Source of the DNA: Lentisphaera profundi | Lineage (GTDB): Bacteria; Verrucomicrobiota; Lentisphaeria; Lentisphaerales; Lentisphaeraceae | Direction of reading: 5' to 3' | NCBI RefSeq assembly: GCF_028728065.1 | Contig: NZ_CP117812.1 | Coordinates: 558,001 to 622,000, forward strand | DNA length: 64,000 bases | Shown here: positions 60,959 to 64,000 of the stretch, in pieces | Numbering within the stretch: the stretch's first letter is position 1 | Layout: each line of letters opens with the position of its first letter | The notes under the pieces: generated by a model | Database searches by the model: none | Seen by the model: the letters and a program-made list of their open reading frames with translations, nothing else | What the model was told of the DNA's origin: nothing | Translations under genes and position numbers: made by a program

Positions 60959-63355
60959 ATGAAAACCATACTCATGCTGACTTTCTGTCTGGCACTATCT
61001 TCCTTCGGCGATACTGCGCCGAGAAACTACGAACTCTGGGAACCGCAAGCAGCTCCGAATAATGGGCGCAGCAAGTGGGAGAGTACAAAATCGAGTAAAA
61101 GACCAAAGTCTTATGACCATGACTGGGAACGCTGGTCGTATCCTATCGGCAACGGTTATACAGGCGTCAGTATCTTTGGGCGGACGGATACCGAGCGTAT
61201 TCAGCTTACCGATAAAACACTTCATAATCGGGGCATTTACGGGAAGGGCGGATTAACTAGCTTTGCCGAAGTATTGCTCGATTTTAATCAGCAAAAGGTG
61301 AGTAATTACCGTCGCTCGCTCAATCTGAATGAAGCCATCGCCCATGTTTCCTACATGCACAAAAAAGTGAGCTTTAAGCGTGAGTATTTTGCTTCTTACC
61401 CGGACAATATAGTGGTCATTCGACTCACTGCGGATAAAAAGGGATCGCTTTCTTTTACTGTACGTCCTGAAATCCCCTACCTTGCGATGAAGCAGCGCAC
61501 GGGTTCTATTACTGCTGTGGACAATCTTCTAACACTCAAAGGAACGATGCCTTTGTTTAGCTGTAATTATGAGGGTCAGATCAAGGTACTGAACGAAGGT
61601 GGCTCCGTGAGCGCCAATGCTAAAGACGGCACTATCAAGGTCAGTGAGGCCGATTCAGTCACGCTACTGATTGCGACGGGAACCAACTACCGCATCAGCG
61701 CCAAGACTTTCCGTAATGCTTCGGCAAAAAAGCTCGACCCCAAGCAATTTCCACATGAGCAAGTTTCTGCTCGTATTCAATTAGCTCAAGATATGGGCTA
61801 TGCGGCGCTCAAAGAGAATCACTTCAAGGATTACCAAAACCTGTTCGGCCGTGTTTCAGTGAACTTAAATTCAAAGCCTTCAGTCGATCCGACGCACATC
61901 CTTCTGCAGAAGTACCAAAAAGGCAAAACCAATACCTGGCTTGAAGAACTCATGTTTCAGTATGGTCGCTACCTACTCATTTCCAGCTCGCGCGAGAAGA
62001 GCCTGCCCGCCAACCTACAGGGTGTATGGAGCCAGGATTATTACACTCCATGGTCGGGAGGATTTTGGCATAATATCAATGTGCAGATGAATTATTGGGG
62101 CTCCATGAGCACCAATCTGGGCGAGTGTTTCCAGGCTTACACCAACTTTTACAAAGCCTACCTACCCATAGCACGAGGGCATGCCGCCGACTACGTTCGC
62201 AAGTACAATCCAAAGCAGTTGACGAAGGGAGGCGATAATGGCTGGATCATTGGCACCGGAGCCAATGCCTACTATATACCCAGCGCTGGCGGACATTCTG
62301 GCCCGGGAACGGGAGGCTTTACGGCGAAACTTCTCGTCGATTATTATAAGTTTACACAGGACAAAAAATATCTCGAAGAAGTCGCCTACCCGGCAATGCT
62401 CTCCTTGAGTAAATTTTATTCAAAAGTACTGATTCCCCATGGCAATAAACTTTTAGTAGAACCTTCTGCTTCGCCAGAACAGACTTCTAGTGCCGAGCAA
62501 GTGAAGGGCATGCCGGGCCATCTGAAAGGAGGGAGAAACTACATTACTGCCGGCTGTACTTTCGATCAGGGCTTTGTCTGGGAAAGCTATTCCGACACAC
62601 TGTCACTCGCCAATGAACTCGGTAACAAAGACCCCTTCCTCGATACCATCCGCGAGCAGATTACCAAGCTCGATCCTATTTTGGTCGGGGCCGATGGTCA
62701 GATTAAGGAATACCGTGAGGAAAACCATTACAGCGATATCGGTCAGCCAAGACACCGCCACATTTCTCATCTTTGCCCGCTCTATCCGGGAACCCTCATT
62801 AATTCTAAACCAGAATGGATGCAGGCCGCAAGTAAAACACTGGATCTGCGCGGCGACAGAACCACCGGATGGGCCCTGGCTCACCGCATGAATAGCCGTG
62901 CCCGCCTCGGCGAGGGCGATAAGGCACATGAAGCCTATAAGCGTTTTATTCGCGAACGTACCGCGACCAACCTCTGGGCTCTTCACCCTCCCTTTCAGAT
63001 TGACGGCAGCCTCGGCACCATGGCAGGAGTCGCAGAAATGCTGCTGCAGAGTCACGATAATTCTATAAGAGTGCTCCCAGCGCTGCCAAAAGTGTGGAAA
63101 ACCGGACACTTTGACGGCCTGGTGGCGCGAGGCAATTTTGTGGTCTCCGCAAAATGGCAAGAGGGAAAAGCAAGTTTGATTTCTATCCAGTCCAGAAGCG
63201 GTGGCGTATGTCGCGTCAACTACCCCGGAATCGCCAAGGCCACGATTGCAGACAGCAATGGCAATGCAGTAGAAGTCACGCGTGAAGGAACAGATCAGAT
63301 CCACTTTTCTTCCACTCTTGGAGAGACTTATTTAATTAAACAAATTCAACAATAA
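60959..63355 (+). CDS. Secreted GH95 alpha-L-fucosidase-like enzyme
   Basis: A 798-residue glycoside hydrolase family 95 protein, length normal for the family. Signal peptide 1-17; N-terminal beta domain (WSYPIGNGYTGVSIFGRTDT, IQLTDKTLHNRG), then the (alpha/alpha)6 barrel with LPANLQGVWSQDYYTPWSGG, NINVQMNYWGSMSTNL (the two Asn that hold the water in known members), LLVEPSASPEQT (catalytic Glu region) and DLRGDRTTGWALAHRM (Asp region). The C-terminal sandwich differs from the usual RARGG form (FDGLVARGNFVVSAKW). AGGAG precedes the ATG. Removal of terminal alpha-L-fucose or L-galactose is inferred from the family. Confidence 0.87.
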   Translation: MKTILMLTFCLALSSFGDTAPRNYELWEPQAAPNNGRSKWESTKSSKRPKSYDHDWERWSYPIGNGYTGVSIFGRTDTERIQLTDKTLHNRGIYGKGGLTSFAEVLLDFNQQKVSNYRRSLNLNEAIAHVSYMHKKVSFKREYFASYPDNIVVIRLTADKKGSLSFTVRPEIPYLAMKQRTGSITAVDNLLTLKGTMPLFSCNYEGQIKVLNEGGSVSANAKDGTIKVSEADSVTLLIATGTNYRISAKTFRNASAKKLDPKQFPHEQVSARIQLAQDMGYAALKENHFKDYQNLFGRVSVNLNSKPSVDPTHILLQKYQKGKTNTWLEELMFQYGRYLLISSSREKSLPANLQGVWSQDYYTPWSGGFWHNINVQMNYWGSMSTNLGECFQAYTNFYKAYLPIARGHAADYVRKYNPKQLTKGGDNGWIIGTGANAYYIPSAGGHSGPGTGGFTAKLLVDYYKFTQDKKYLEEVAYPAMLSLSKFYSKVLIPHGNKLLVEPSASPEQTSSAEQVKGMPGHLKGGRNYITAGCTFDQGFVWESYSDTLSLANELGNKDPFLDTIREQITKLDPILVGADGQIKEYREENHYSDIGQPRHRHISHLCPLYPGTLINSKPEWMQAASKTLDLRGDRTTGWALAHRMNSRARLGEGDKAHEAYKRFIRERTATNLWALHPPFQIDGSLGTMAGVAEMLLQSHDNSIRVLPALPKVWKTGHFDGLVARGNFVVSAKWQEGKASLISIQSRSGGVCRVNYPGIAKATIADSNGNAVEVTREGTDQIHFSSTLGETYLIKQIQQ

Positions 63356-63380
63356 AAGAATGATATACAGGACTAAGGTG

Positions 63381-64000
63381 ATGAACAAACGATTGATGAC
63401 AGCCATGATGCTTTCTTTCAGTATTGTCACTGCCTTTGCGGCTGAGAGCATTGAGCTTTCGGCTGGAAAAGAGCTCGGTGCGATCTGGTTCATTGGCGAT
63501 TCGATCACCCAGAGCAACGCCGACGGCGATGCCAAGGGCTCGCCACGTAAATCGCTTTACGACCTGCTGAACGCGAAGGGCTATTCGTTCAGTTATACCG
63601 GGCATCACACCAGGAATGTCGATGGTCTTCCCATGTCTGGAAACTCTCCGCTAGACAATCTCTATCACTATCACACGGGGATATCGGGCTATCTAATCAC
63701 CAAGGGAAGCATCCAAAAACGGAAACGCCCATTAAGGGGAATTGGCTCGGGGCTTTCGCAATATTGGAAAAGCGGCCGTCTGACCTTGGTAAAGCCGGAT
63801 ATAATTTTGATTATGATCGGAACCAACGATATCGGGCATGCTTATGAGCTCGCCGGCGCTCCGGCGCGTTTAGCGACCTTGCTGGACGATATCTACGCAT
63901 TGCCCGGTGCAGGCAAGCCGACCATCTTTTTGGCGTCAATTCCGCCGAATCGCCGCAATGAAGCCGATCGAAGCAGGGTGGTCCTCTTTAATGAATCCAT
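63381..64000 (+). CDS. Secreted SGNH/GDSL esterase, partial (runs off the window)
   Basis: The first 206 codons of an exported SGNH hydrolase. Signal peptide about 1-20 (ending AFA). Block I FIGDSITQS gives the nucleophile Ser, and the middle has IILIMIGTNDIGH, block III with the oxyanion Asn (GTND). The Asp-x-x-His block must lie beyond the window. AAGGTG just upstream of the ATG and only 25 bp from the GH95 stop, so it is part of the same transcription unit. Likely another carbohydrate deacylase, substrate unknown. Confidence 0.8.
   Translation, partial: MNKRLMTAMMLSFSIVTAFAAESIELSAGKELGAIWFIGDSITQSNADGDAKGSPRKSLYDLLNAKGYSFSYTGHHTRNVDGLPMSGNSPLDNLYHYHTGISGYLITKGSIQKRKRPLRGIGSGLSQYWKSGRLTLVKPDIILIMIGTNDIGHAYELAGAPARLATLLDDIYALPGAGKPTIFLASIPPNRRNEADRSRVVLFNES

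Noticed and set aside
62603-63304. 233-codon minus-strand frame
   Set aside because: Antisense to the well-supported GH95 gene, with low-complexity Cys/Trp-rich content; shadow frame.
55511-64000. Classical polysaccharide utilisation locus
   Set aside because: Enzymes fit, but there is no SusC/SusD pair, transporter or regulator in the window.

Overview
The window looks like an accessory stretch of a PVC-superphylum chromosome, most like marine Lentisphaerota (Lentisphaera type). The signs are six secreted Cys-type sulfatases, paired 'planctomycete' DUF1592/cytochrome-c and DUF1552 proteins, and four dispersed pseudopilins with an H-X9-DG type tail. Base composition is moderate. No rRNA, tRNA, CRISPR array or core housekeeping operon was seen. 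The lineage is an inference from gene content.

Layout. 1-3.6 kb: a partial endonuclease/exonuclease/phosphatase (EEP) gene, a sialate O-acetylesterase, a long repeat and a putative lipoprotein. 3.66-7.5 kb: a large secreted glycosidase-like gene (poly-G frameshift) between two 64-bp integron attC-like sites, with scraps of a GH95 gene and an acetylesterase on either side. 7.8-10 kb: an orphan propeller and an IS1595-family element with a clear 8-bp target duplication. 11-16 kb: three tandem sulfatases. 16.7-20 kb: an EEP gene, a REP-associated tyrosine transposase inside its own REP arrays, a pseudopilin and a broken Y1 transposase. 20-25 kb: sulfatase, unknown membrane-anchored protein, GH32. 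25-27.5 kb: a complete IS66-family element and a 160-bp MITE. 27.7-31.5 kb: an unknown membrane/coiled-coil protein, a metallophosphoesterase and an EEP gene. 32-37 kb: two unrelated AbiE-type toxin-antitoxin pairs in opposite orientation around a pseudopilin and gene scraps. 37.4-51.3 kb: a duplicated module (DUF1592 + DUF1552 + pseudopilin + sialidase), whose first sialidase copy is a short chimera. 51.4-54.5 kb: a propeller-esterase fusion and an IS30 element. 55.5-64 kb: acetylesterase-SGNH fusion, two sulfatases, a GH95 fucosidase and a partial SGNH esterase, all on the plus strand.

How it works together. Nearly all long genes are exported (signal peptide or Tat-like leader) and suit stepwise removal of sulfate, acetyl, fucosyl and sialyl groups from host- or alga-derived glycans. 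There is no SusC/SusD pair, transporter or regulator in the window, so it is not a classical Bacteroidetes-type PUL. Several of these genes and gene stubs share one upstream sequence (a run like GTAGCAGTCATAAAAAA, then GGGTTAAT and ACACTTTTATA), which suggests a common promoter or operator.

The other theme is turnover: about ten gene heads, tails or head-tail fusions, long direct repeats carrying promoters, and several kinds of mobile element. The strongest unusual signals are the attC-like pair with a compensatory stem change, the promoter/leader family spread with intergenic repeats, the chimeric secreted ORF at 43.1 kb, and the unknown 506-residue membrane protein between direct repeats.
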